From Mortierella sp. BCC40632 (taxonomy: Eukaryota > Mortierellomycota > Mortierellomycetes > Mortierellales > Mortierellaceae): 64,000 nt of DNA. The stretch covers positions 620,001 through 684,000 of the forward strand of contig WAEK01000009.1 of assembly GCA_011634665.1 (NCBI GenBank), given 5' to 3'. Every line of letters begins with the position of its first letter. Position 1 is the first letter of the stretch. Position numbers and translations under genes: made by a program. Under the pieces are notes generated by a model, which worked only from the letters and a program-made list of their open reading frames with translations, was not told where the DNA came from and did not search any database. Below are positions 24,286-37,652 of this stretch, piece after piece.

Positions 24286-24330
24286 AATAGTCAATAGCTA
24301 TAGCACTTTTCATTTGTTTTTGACCTCAGT

Positions 24331-25797
24331 TTACACAACTTATCTGAGAATTTACAGCCCCTTCCGCAGTAGCCCCATGCAACGGCAACGGGTCGTGTGC
24401 AGTTCACGGAAACATGAACGGAATAAACAAAAGCAGATGAAATGGATAATACTACAAAAGGATAAACAAACAAAGCCCGCACGTCATTGCGAGGGAGAAC
24501 GCGCAGATGAATAGAGAAAAGGCAACAGAGTCCGTGTCGAAAGGCAGTACACCGTCCAATCCTTAAGAAAAAGGAAGGCATCCCCAATACAGTTAGATGA
24601 AAAGACAGAAACAGAAAAGAAGCAGAAGCTGTAGTCTGTCTCTAGAGACGAGAGCAGCACAAAGAGCAGCAATCAAAGCATAAGAAAGATATGACGATAA
24701 CATGCAAAAAAAAAAAAAAAAAAAAAAAAGAAAAGAAAAAAAAGAAAAGAAAAAAAAGAAGGAAGAAAAAGTAACAAGTGACGATGAACCATTCCGCCAT
24801 CAACTTGACCGAGCAAAATAAACCAAACCGATCACATGATCAATCATCAGTAATGATGTCACCGAGGGATGGGGAAAATGCTCCAACGCAGAGGAATGAT
24901 GTCATCAAAGATGAAATGAATGAGGAACCAATCAAGAGGCGAGATGTGGAAGGCGCGATGTAGATGGAGAAAGAGATGAAGAAAAGCAGAGGAGAGAAGT
25001 TTGAACACACACACTCACACACAAATGACTTTAACTCATTCTGGCAAGCCAATCTGTGGACGCTCCCTCTCCTCTCAGTCAACCTCCACTGAAACCAAGG
25101 ACTCGCTCGCCTAGCAGAGAAATAGATGATCTTGCTCTTTGCGAAGGCGATGAAGACGTCGAGGAGGGTGAAGGAGAAAGCTTCGTCGACCCCGACCGAA
25201 CGATCGTGACTCAGCAGCATGATAAAGGGACTAGCCCTCCACCACCTGTCAGCAGCAGCAACAGCAACAACCGTTCGCCATTACTCCGTGATGTTCTCTT
25301 CGCTGGATAGGTTCTGGCAGAAGTGACGGAGTATCTGGAGAATGTGAACCAGCAGTCGGAAAAGAAGGAAGAAGCAACAATCCCTGTCACTCTCCGCATA
25401 CTCAACACGAATGTCTTTTTTTTTTTTTTTTTTTTTTTTGTTGCTACGTACTCCTATTCTCACTCATCTTTTGTGTGAACAGAGAGTGAGAGAGAAAAAA
25501 AAATGCATTCACTCTCTTCTATCTGCCCAGAAACGATGCACGGTGGGCTACTTGGGTGATACTGGGTTATCCCGTGTACTTTGAACGCAACTTTACTCCG
25601 TTGACATCATGAGAAGCACTTACTCGTGTACAAATAGCCCCAACACCTAGTACTACACTTTTGGGACATCGTCTTTAAATATATCTTTATACATGGTTAC
25701 TTGTAGGTCTACACAAAAAAAAAAGACATCCATCTCGTCCTTTTTTTTTCTTCCTTTCTCCTGTTGTTGTTGCTTTGTGGCTAAGTTGTTTTCTACT
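24331..25797. other. Intergenic; A-rich tract and weak coding-like stretch
   Basis: The stretch holds a long A-rich tract (about 24700-24770) and a T run (about 25416-25439). Between 25041 and 25425 one plus-strand frame has coding-like composition: Ser/Pro-rich, acidic, then a helix-like segment (VLAEVTEYLENVNQQSEKK), interrupted once by a stop at about 25308-25310. I cannot link it to a family. It could be a small broken gene or chance. Confidence 0.4.
25041..25425 (+). pseudogene. Possible broken coding fragment of unknown function
   Basis: One plus-strand frame reads a Ser/Pro/Arg-rich start, an acidic segment (ALCEGDEDVEEGEGESF), a Ser/Asn run, one stop at about 25308, then about 36 open codons. 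A very short intron ending TAG at 25310 could instead remove the stop, but a length near 22 bases would be too short for normal splicing. There is no recognised domain. Confidence 0.22.
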
Positions 25798-28499
25798 TTA
25801 GCACTGGCATCCTTTCTGACCAGGGCGGGGTGCGTTCACCATTGGGTGAACATGCTTGTGCCAGTAGGCAGGAGGGTCAAACGACTTTTGGGCAGCATTG
25901 ACCGTAGCAAAGTAGGCAGGGTAAATATCGCCATCGTACTTGCCAATGGGCGCCTTGAGCACAAAGTCAGGAATCGTCCAGGCATCCACAAGTGGGACCG
26001 CATCCCTACGAAGATCCCTGCACTGATCCAAGAACTGCTGACGGATCAACTTGGCATGCGATCCATCAAAGTATCCCTCCTCCAAGAACAGATCCAAATG
26101 CTTCCTCAACGCAAAGGTGCTCATCAGCTGACCGATCTTCTGCAACATGGGGAACACCGAGGTGGACTTTTCGCGGTGAATACCACGCTGATACAAGATC
26201 AGGAAGTAGCGCCATGCGTGAACATCTGCCAATCGGACAAGCTCCACCTGGTTGGCATTCCAAGCGTCTTCGAATCCTGACTTGCCAGCTGCAGAGATGA
26301 TTGCCCCCAAGTCTGTCGCTTTCTTTGCTGCGGCCCAAGTCAAGACATCAACGACAAAGTCGTGGCTCAGGAGATCGCGGGGGTCCTGGAGTGTGGTCTT
26401 GGATGTTTGAAGAATCTTCTTGTAGTTGTTGAAGTAGCTGACAGATCCAACGACTTCCTGACCCTCCTGGGCCCACTTCAAGGTAGTGAGCAAGTAGCGG
26501 GCAGACTGTTGCATCAACACAACATTGTCTCCACCTCCAGTTGTCACAACACCATAATCACCAATAAGTCCCGCAATCGAGTTGTAGGACGAGTAGGCGT
26601 GACCACCGCAAGCACGACGGCACGACTCCAAGATCTCGGTCACGTACCAGGCCAAGGCACCCTTGAAGCCGGCCGAGATACCGTGCTGGTCAGGAATCTC
26701 GCGCATAAAGGCTCCTGCATCTGTCTGTGCAAACTCTGCGACCTCGTCCCATTTGTCGAACAGCTCACGGTCAACAATGTTGAGCATGTAAATGAATGCC
26801 ACTCCAGGCATCAAACTTGTGTAATGAGTCTGGTAGTCCAAAATCTGCTCGTCATGGTTGCCCTGACGACGAACAGCGCCATAACGAACAGCAATGGTCA
26901 AGGCCTGCGCCAACACAACCTGAGATCCACCCAAAATCGTGAAACGTTCAGGGATCAAGGTCGCGTACGAAAGGACAGGGTTGGGGGAGGGACTGAATTC
27001 ACCCTCGGACGACATCTGGGCCCACTTCATCAACATGTTATCGCGAGGAATGCGGACGGATGTGAACTGGATCCAGCCGTTGTCAAGACCCTGACGAGAA
27101 GACTTGTGACCAATGTCACCGCAGGTCACACCAGGAAGGAGCTTGCCAGTCTTGGGGTCACGGAGTGGGACAATGAACCAATTGATACCATGGCTTTCTC
27201 CATCCACAACTGTCTGGCAAATAGCGACTATTCAGATAAAAAAAAAAAAAAAAAAAAAGTATTTCTTTTAGCTCGATGATTTCCTTTGTGACTGAAGAAG
27301 ACGAGTTAACTGTAGGATCCTCTGTAAAGGGATGTAGCTGTACATTCACATCCAAAAGTGACAGGTTCACATGTGCCATGGTGATCCCTGGTATCTGTAA
27401 TCCAGAATCTTTGGTGATGTCGCAAGGTTGCTACTCGTAAAGTTGGAAAGGGGAACCCAAAGGATAGTAGACTAAAAGATCATATCTTACCAGTGTGTGT
27501 GGCAGTCTCTCCGGACATTCCGATCCACCACTTAGTAGCTGTCAAAGTGGGCGAGTGAATGACCCACTCGTTCGTAGTGCGATCATAAGTCGAGGTAGTC
27601 TCCAATCCGCGCAAGTTGGATGAATGGCCCAGCTCCGTCTAAAAAGCAATGAGGAGATGAAGGCTATTAGTTCTTTTCTTACTTCTTCTTGTTCTCTCCT
27701 GAGAACTAATTGAACACATTTCTTCTTTTCACTGCTAGCATTCAAAGAATCCTCCATACCATGGCAAAACATCCAATGACTCTCCAGGTGTCGATATCGT
27801 CCATCCACTTGTCCTGCTGCTCAGAGGTTCCAAAGAGCATCAAGGCTTGTCTAAACAACATTTCGTGGACATACATTCTCATGGAGAATGACTCGGAATA
27901 GAAGGCCATGGCCATGAAGAGTGCCTGCTGAAGACGGGGGTCCTTGATTGTCTTTTTCAACTGGATCGTACGCGCAATCTGGCGCATGGTCTGTTCACGG
28001 TCCTCGGAGCGAGTCAAGTCGTAGTGGTGGCCTTCGCGCATGCGCAGATCGGGATCGCGTTGGATCATTTGGAAGGCGGTGTTCTGTAATGCGTCCCAAA
28101 GAAAGAAATGCAGAGGATATACAGGTTTTGTTTACGCTGTGGTTAGGCTTTTTTTTAGACAGATGGAAGGGGGTGAGCTGGCTCTTCCCTCTCCGTGGGC
28201 ATACATGTGCTATTACTGATCCCAAAGGAGTTGCTGCAGAGCGACGTGACAATGATGCCAAAAGGAAATGAAGAAGAAAAACTTACCATGGCCTCGACAT
28301 TCTCCTTGCCACGGAGAATAACCTCGGTCATATCCTGGACCTTGAACGTGGCATTTGCGCGCTCTCGGGCAAGATCAGCAGGGCCTGTGGGCTTGTCGTT
28401 ATGGATGGCGTGGCGGTGGAAGCAGGGCTGAATCGCAAGGTGGTTCTGAACTGCAGCAAGGCGTGCAGCAGCAGCGTTGGTGGGGGCGGTCGGGGTCAT
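25798..28499 (-). CDS. Acyl-CoA oxidase, probably peroxisomal via PTS2
   Basis: Catalyses the first step of peroxisomal beta-oxidation, converting acyl-CoA to trans-2-enoyl-CoA with FAD and releasing hydrogen peroxide. Exons 28499-28287, 28083-27760, 27638-27491 and 27227-25798 close in frame at about 704 residues, the usual length. Family strings include CFAMTELGHSSNLRGLETT (FAD/substrate region), KWWIGMSGETATHT, GDIGHKSSRQGLDNGW and CRRACGGHAYSSYN. Residues 13-21 (RLAAVQNHL) fit the peroxisomal PTS2 consensus R-L-x5-H-L. The C-terminus ends KGCQC, with no PTS1 tripeptide. At the place where most acyl-CoA oxidases have Y-E-G-D-N, with Glu as catalytic base, this protein reads GGGDN (about residue 460). 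The family call is firm. Either the Glu is lost or another residue serves. Confidence 0.94.
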
Positions 28500-29240
28500 G
28501 GTGCCGAGCTAAATGAGGACGTGTCCTGGAAAGGATTAAAAAGACTCCAATGAGCGAATCAAGAGCGGTGGTTGTTGACGGATGAGGGATCCGTGGAGGA
28601 GAAAGAGAAAAGAGGTTGAGAAGGAGAGTGAGGAGAGTGAGCCGAGGAGAGAGGATGGAGAAGGGATGGAGAAGGACAAAAGACACAACAATGAGAAATG
28701 ACAAGACCCTTTTATATGCACGGCTTCTGAGGAACGTGTGGGGAAAAAAGGTCAGTACAATCCCCCCTCCATTGCCTCGCTCACACGTGCCGGGCCATAC
28801 CATCCAGCATCCACTAACAAGGCCGTTGAAAAATGTTTAACACAAGTTACAACGCATCACAGGGATCGATTTCCGACCAAGGCCAGGGTTGAGTTTCCAC
28901 AATGCTGGCAGCAATTGTCCTTTTTTCCCTGGTGCCTGCAACCAGTTCCCGGCCTCTGGGGTCTCCTCCGATCCTCCCTTGTCGGAAATGAGTAAGTAAA
29001 AGAGAGGACTCCCGCATCGCTTCTGCTTGTCACTTTGCCTTCCGAGAGTGTCACTTTGCGGCTCACATTTATATGGTGGCCCGTCAAGGCACCCATGCAT
29101 TGAGACCACCTGCCCGCCTCTACTGGCACAACCCACACACGCCACAACCAAAGTGAACATCTCCGCCCCATCGGTACATGACCGAGTCTCTGGACAACAC
29201 TGACTTTATTCTGTCCTAGAGCCATTCCTTACATGTCAAA

Positions 29241-29279
<39 letters not shown>

Positions 29280-30065
29280 CAGTCCACTTTTGATATGTAT
29301 TTTTTTTTTCAGACTCCACACAGTCCATGCGCCAATGCTCCAACATCCAAGAAGGCTGCCAGCAAAAGAGTAGCCAGAAATCGGATAGACAGCCTTCATC
29401 GAGCTGACTCTTCTTCAACCTCTCGGCCCAATCTATCATTCAAATAAGCCGCACCGACGCATAAGGCGTCGTTAGTTCAGAGGTTTCCAGCTTAACCAAG
29501 CGCTTGTTTCTCTCGGATACATGAAAAAAGAGAAACTGGGGTAGTGAGAGATATTGACCGAGCCTCTCTCCCTCTACCTCCTCCTCACATGCTTGTGCAT
29601 CTCCTACGAAAGAAAAAAAAAAAAAACGCGTTTTTTTTTTTTACTACAGGCCTTCTTAATCCTTTCCCACACACACCTTCAGACACCTTCAGACACCTTC
29701 ACACACCTTCATACTTTCTTTCTTGCCACACACATTTACAAGGGATCACTTTGGACCATTACACAGCAATTGCACAACTCCCTCAAAGACAATAATTATC
29801 GTGATCAAGATTGTATTGGAGAACACCTGTGTAAGAACTGTAAAAGAAAAAAAGAGGTGAGAGAGAGAGGAGGAGGGGGGTGAATCGTATCAAACATGGT
29901 CGATCTTTTTGCTATTTCTTTTCTTTTTTTTTTTTTCCTTTTCCTTGAAAAAGAAAGAAAAAAAAATATATAGAAATAAAAGGATGTGGTTTAAAAAAAA
30001 GATCTTATTGGGAAAAAAAAGAGGTAATGGTGTGTACTGAGATGCGGGTTCAAGAGAATTTGCGT
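28500..30065. other. Intergenic between acyl-CoA oxidase promoter and ATP synthase beta 3' end
   Basis: No gene is assigned. The left part is the likely promoter of the oxidase. The stretch holds a (GA)n run at about 29243-29275, a short ACCTTCAGAC-type minisatellite at about 29670-29720, and A/T runs near 29610-29640 and 29920-30020. Minus-strand open frames of 107-122 codons at 28837-29225 overlap each other and show no known domain. Confidence 0.5.
29668..29722. repeat. Minisatellite, about 11-bp unit
   Basis: Four to five copies of a CACACCTTCA / GACACCTTCA unit occur in tandem. The array is short and non-coding. Confidence 0.65.
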
Positions 30066-32680
<2,615 letters not shown>

Positions 32681-32861
32681 GGTTGATGGGGAAATCCACA
32701 GGGGGGAGAAAGTCCTTGGATGGAGAGAGGGGAGAGAGAGAGAGAGAGAGAGATGGATTGAGATGCGAAAAACAGGCGGAAGTCTTCTTTCTATATTCCT
32801 CCTTTGCAACGCGGTTGTTTACGGTAACTGCCTCTATGCCCCTTAAATTAAAAAGGAAGCC

Positions 32862-32892
<31 letters not shown>

Positions 32893-33263
32893 GAGAGAGA
32901 GGAAATTATAAAGAAATGCACGTCATCATGTCCCTAGGCGGTGTTGCCACCAATATGGTAGCCTACTATGTATCACCATCACCATCGCCACCATATCCAT
33001 GGAAGAATCTATAAGTTGAAAGTAGGATCTGCACCATTTGACGACCCAAGCCACCAGCTCATCCTATTCAGAAAAGACTACTGTCTCCTTTCTCCTTTTT
33101 TTTCAATCGAGAGGAATGATTTCCTCTCCCCCGTCCCTCCTCTTTCACAGCCCTGACCTGTCCATAGCTTGCTCTGTTCTCTTGACCATAGCCACGATCC
33201 TCTCTCCCCCTCTTCCTCCCTCAACCCTCCTGTTTGTCGCGAGACTTAAAAAGAGTCAAGACA

Positions 33264-33302
<39 letters not shown>

Positions 33303-33423
33303 CAATCCTTTATCTCTTTGTCTGTTTCCTCAAATCCATCTCATCTGAATCAATATAAAGCATTGCTGCCACTCTTTTCCCTTCCTTTTCTTGCATTCCT
33401 TCTGTATCGCCTAGTCTTTTACC
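32681..33423. promoter_or_regulatory. Shared divergent promoter region, ATP2 and BFR1-like
   Basis: These 743 bases separate two start codons on opposite strands. They hold A and GA runs near 32860-32905, a long T run at about 33268-33298 and a TATAAA at 33354-33359, about 65 bases before the BFR1-like ATG. Precise elements cannot be assigned. Confidence 0.45.
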
Positions 33424-34254
33424 ATGCCTGCCCTGTCAGTAGCACCAGGATCCCCTCCAAACAGCAGAAAGAGAACTACCAAACCCCCTGTCCGCCATAT
33501 CAAAAAGCCTAGCTTTGAAGAAAAGCAAGGTCGTCTGGACGAGATCGATGAACGCACCAAAGAACTTCGCCGTCAATTGGCAAGTCTATTCTACTGTAGA
33601 CAGAGAGGACAGAAACTCTCTTTATTTAGTTGGACCATTCTATTAGCTAACCTCTTCTTTCTTTTTCTTTTTATCTTTTGTAGGAGGATGTGAAGGAAAA
33701 GGTTGCCGGGCTTCCTAAGGCAAACGGGGCAAAGGATGAGAGGGCTGCTCTCCGAAAACGGATGGCCCAGCTCCGAGAAGAACAGGCTGCCGCCAAGAAA
33801 GCAAAGCAAGCCAAGATTGATCATTTCAACAACCTTAGCAATGCTATGAAGAAGAAGGCAAGTCTTTGTCTTACTGTTCTTTGAATGCCAGTGAAAATAG
33901 ACTATGGTGACTCCTATTTTTTTTTCTCTAAGCCGACCCGCTCCTTTCTTTCTTTCTCGCTCCTTTGCCTAACCCCCTCTCTACCCTTGTTGATTCCTTC
34001 TTGCAGATCGCAGAGCTCCAGGCACTCCAAGACAAACTCCCTTTCAAGACTGTGAAGGCAGTCGATATCCGGATCGCGTAGGTTCAATCACTATTGGCGG
34101 ATCGGTGGGGGTGGGGAAGAACAAAAAAAACCCGAGCCCTTTTTTTTCCTCCCCTCCTTTGCCCAATGAAATGATGCCAGGGTCTCCTAAACTGTGGCCC
34201 ATCTCAACTAAGCTCCCGCCTCCCCACCAATTCCCCTGGCTCCTTTTCGCACTC

Positions 34255-34332
<78 letters not shown>

Positions 34333-35285
34333 CTCCATTCTTTGAAAACACTCTCCTCACCTTTCTCACCCTCGTTCGTCTACAACTCTCTCTAGTAAAC
34401 TAGAAAAGGATATTTCTTCGGGATCGATCAAGCTTGCCGAAGAAAAACGTCTCCTTAGTCAAATCACAACCCTTCAGAAATCGAAACGAACCATCGATGC
34501 CGTCAAGACCCTTCAGGCAACCATTGACGCCGACAAGGTCACCATCTCGACCTACAAGGAAAAGCATCTCGATGATGACTCGGTCCTGACAACCTTGAAT
34601 GAAGAATACCGAACATTGCAGGCTCAGGTCGAGGTTTTGAATCGAACCTCTGATCAGGAACGCAAGACCATGACGGAGCTCCTGGAGGAGCGAACTCGTC
34701 TTCAACGAGCGCTCGGAAACGAGCATCAACTGAAAAAGTCGATCAATGACGAATACTTTGTCGCTATGAAGACTTATCACCAAACCGTTCAGGAAGTGCA
34801 AACAAAGAAGAAACAAGACTACCTTGCCCGAAAAAAACAAGCCCTGGAAGAGAAGCGACTTGCAATCGCAACAGAACAACGAGAACTGGCTGAGATTCCT
34901 GCCTTTTCGAATGAAATCACGATTTGTGAGGGTGTTCTCAAGTATTTGAGTCAATTGGGTCATCATACCATCCCTAATCAGCAGCAGCAGCAGCAGCAGC
35001 AACAACAACAACAAAATAATGAAGAGTCTTCTGGTATCGATGCCGGGTCATCCCCCGTCCAGGTCCGTCAGGCAGACACGACCAGCAACGTTCCCAAGGG
35101 TGTGATGCTGACCAAAAAGTCTGATAAATTGCAAGAGGAAGTCTTTTTCGTTGGTAACGGAGCAAAGTCTAAGAAAACAAGATTCTCTGGTGCCTCAAAG
35201 AAGACCGATGCTGCTCCTTTCAAGCTGTCTTTGACTGTTGTTGAACAACTGGTAGGGTTCATTGTTGAGAATGAGTAGACTTGAT

Positions 35286-35317
<32 letters not shown>

Positions 35318-36672
35318 ATAGATGCTAATCGAGTCATTCCCCGGATTTTGGTGATTCTACCTCCTTTCTTCTTCTTCCTCTTCTTCTTCTTCTTCAGTTT
35401 GAGCTCGGAGTTGAGGCCCCAAGAAGCCCCACTGAACTTCGCAAGACGTTGGATGCGTTGGTGGAAAAGAGAGATTATTACAAGGCCAACCAAACCAGAG
35501 TCACAGAAGAGAACAAACAAAAAGCAGAAGAACGGATCGCCAAGCTGATGTTGGCAGAGACAGAGGCTGAACTCGATAACTTGGAAAAGAAAAAGACGAT
35601 CAAGCCCAAGACAAAGACCAAGGCCAAGGCTATGATGGTGGTGGGCGAGACTGAGGAGCAAGTCGAAGTTGCCGAGGTGACAATGGAAAAGGAAGAGGTT
35701 CAGATGGAAGCCGAATCCGAGACCGTTGCTGAGATGGGTGCTACACAAACCCGAGAGATCAAAACCGAAGTCGAGGTCGAAGCCAAAGTTGAGACCGAGG
35801 CCGCAGTCGAAACTGAAGTCGAAGCTGAAGTCGAAGCTGAAGTCGAAGCTGAAGTCGAAGCTGAAGTCGAAGCTGAAGTCGAAATCGAAACCGAAACGGG
35901 AGTAGAGGTCAAAGACGATTCTGAGACTGAAATCGAGGCCGAAATCGAGGCAGAGGCGGTGGCAGAGGTTGAAGTTGCTACTGAACCTGAGCTCACTCCC
36001 ACTCCAGAATCAGAAGTGGAGGAGGATATGATTATGGAGGCTGGGGAGATTATGGAGGCTGGGGAAGGTACCATTATGGAGGCGGAGACCATTGTTGAAA
36101 GTAAGGCAATGGAAAATGAGCTTTTGATTGAGGCTGAGGCATCACTCGAGATCCAGGCAACAACCGAGGCTGAGAAGGAAACCGAGGTTGAAGTGGTCGC
36201 TGAGGCCGAAAGAGGAATTGAAGTTGAGGTGGCGGCTGAGGAGGTAGCCACAGAGACTGAGATGAGCGCAACCATTGAGACTGTAGCGGTAGTTGAGGTT
36301 GAGGCGACAGCCGAGGTTGAGATGGAGATGGAGGTTGAGATGGAAACTAAGGTTGAGGTAATTTCTGCCACCAAGATGGAAACTGTCAATGTAACAGAGA
36401 CTCTGGAGGAGGTGCACATTGAAGAGACCCTGGAGGAAGTACACGTTGAAGAGACTCTGGAGGAAGTGCACATTGAAGAAACTCTGGAAGAGGTGCATAT
36501 CGAAGACATTCAAGCCGTGACTGAAGAGGCTGCGGCTGAAATCCATGTGGAGGCGGCTGTCGAGACAATCCAAGCGACCAAGACCGAAAAGATTACCGAG
36601 CTGATCACTGAATCAGAAATCAGCATCGAATCTGTTGTGGAGACAACCGAAATCCCTGCAGTTCTTGTGTGA
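33424..36672 (+). CDS. BFR1-like nuclear segregation/mRNP protein with long acidic C-terminal extension
   Basis: BFR1-family proteins are coiled-coil RNA-binding factors linked to polysomes, the ER and chromosome segregation. Exons 33424-33579, 33684-33857, 34007-34077, 34396-35251 and 35398-36672 close in frame at about 843 residues. Residues 1 to about 490 form the family-like part, with a basic N-terminus, coiled coils (KKPSFEEKQGRLDEIDERT onward; AELQALQDKLPFK; LRKTLDALVEKRDYY) and a poly-Gln loop near residue 325. From about residue 497 to the end the protein is extremely acidic, made of Glu/Val/Ala/Thr repeats that include about six EVEA units and four copies of a nine-residue ETLEEVHIE unit. 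S. cerevisiae Bfr1 is about 470 residues, so the extension nearly doubles it. Introns 1 and 2 begin GCAAGT rather than GT. Confidence 0.88.
34255..34330 (+). repeat. (CT)n microsatellite in BFR1-like intron 3
   Basis: About 75 bases of perfect CT dinucleotide lie 65 bases before the acceptor at 34394-34395, acting as an extended polypyrimidine tract. Confidence 0.9.
35810..35890 (+). repeat. 12-bp coding tandem repeat (GAAGTCGAAGCT)
   Basis: About six copies in tandem encode alternating Glu-Val-Glu-Ala in the acidic extension of the BFR1-like protein. Copies are nearly identical at the DNA level, suggesting recent expansion. Confidence 0.85.
36395..36505 (+). repeat. 27-bp coding tandem repeat, four copies
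   Basis: Four successive 27-base units encode ETLEEVHIE/ETLEEVHVE near the C-terminus of the BFR1-like protein. Units differ mainly at third codon positions, so they are older than the 12-bp array. Confidence 0.85.
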
Positions 36673-37652
36673 AAAGAAAAAGAAAAAGAAAAAAGAAAAA
36701 GAAAAAGAAGTTGAGTCTCTTACCCTCCTTTTTTGTATGAACTTGAAATATGTACATATTTGTCCGCACGTTGTAGAGCAATGGATTCAATTTCTTTTAA
36801 ATTCTAGTTTGTTTTCTTTTAGTACTCCTCCCAGTCAATCGTGCCATTAAATACCAAATGATCTAAACATGATGCCTCGTGGACTTTACATTTTGAGCAA
36901 ATGGTGTAGTGCACAAAATTCATCTCTCTAGGATTCGCCATGTAGAAAAGATGTTTTTTCAACTTTAGCTATTCTTTCGGTCATGGTCAGTACTACCGAA
37001 ATGACCACAAGGGATAATCCAAACGTTAATAGATGAGAACACAAGAGTGCCACATTAGGAACATCTTTTGAGATGCTGTACTCATACAGGTCAGTTAGTC
37101 AGGAAGAGTAGGGCCCTTTTGACAAGTCATGGGCTGACTGTAATAGGTCAGATATTAGACTCAATTGCTTCCATTCCTCAAGAAACAAAAGATACCCCTT
37201 TGTCATTGTCAGCTGAAACCACACAGCCTCGAAACCTAGCGAATGCTGGTTCATTCAAAAGAGATTGAGCTTGCCCGTCACCAAAGCGAATGTGTATCCT
37301 AACACTCGCAGGGCCACTTATTCACAGAGATGCAGTGAGGACTATCCAATGCTTTTAAAACAAGGTGCTTTCATTGATATCCTGAAAAAAATGTTTATAG
37401 ATCAAATAGAGCGAGTGGAAGAAACTCATTTGTGTCCAAGCGCAGAATCCATTGGAGAAACATTTATTTGCTGTTCGCGCTCTATAGTAGGCTCTGGTTT
37501 TTCTGTCAACCAAAGAAGAAAAAAAAAGGTAAAAAAAAAAGGTGTCCGAGAATTCAAAATTTCTTGGATACCAGTTAAACAAAAGGTTATCTTTCCTAGC
37601 CGTTTACAATTCCTACTCGTCCGTTGTCATCCACTTCACCAAAGAAGCCAGT
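36673..37652. other. Convergent intergenic region, BFR1-like and CCDC124-like
   Basis: No gene is assigned. The plus frame 37265-37753 is open for about 160 codons. It shows no domain, and it runs through A-tracts and into the antisense of the CCDC124-like last exon, so I treat it as chance. The shared 3' UTRs of the two genes should lie here. Confidence 0.5.

Larger units (their letters stand above)
20115..24330 (+). mobile_element. Degenerate Ty3/gypsy chromodomain retrotransposon (chromovirus-type)
   Basis: Fragments occur in Ty3/gypsy order on the plus strand: gag-like, aspartic protease, reverse transcriptase, RNase H, integrase with a zinc-binding CSTC motif, and a C-terminal chromodomain. 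The reading frame is broken by many stops and small indels, for example near 20250, 21165, 21565, 21950, 22285, 22630, 22760, 23665, 23740 and 24200. Two catalytic signatures are also altered. No flanking long terminal repeats were recognised by eye. The element is inactive. GC is visibly lower than in the neighbouring genes. It is a fungal genome retroelement; the family assignment rests on protein motifs only. Confidence 0.88.

Noticed and set aside
28837..29225. Minus-strand frames of 107-122 codons
   Set aside because: Two overlapping frames, neither with a domain or plausible splice context; they lie in the oxidase promoter region.
29440..29540. tRNA-like A-box (TAGTTCAGAGG) at about 29472
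   Set aside because: No B-box and no cloverleaf could be formed around it.
35700..36573. Antisense open frames of 143 and 269 codons over the BFR1-like tail
   Set aside because: They reflect the repetitive acidic codons read backward and have no independent signals.
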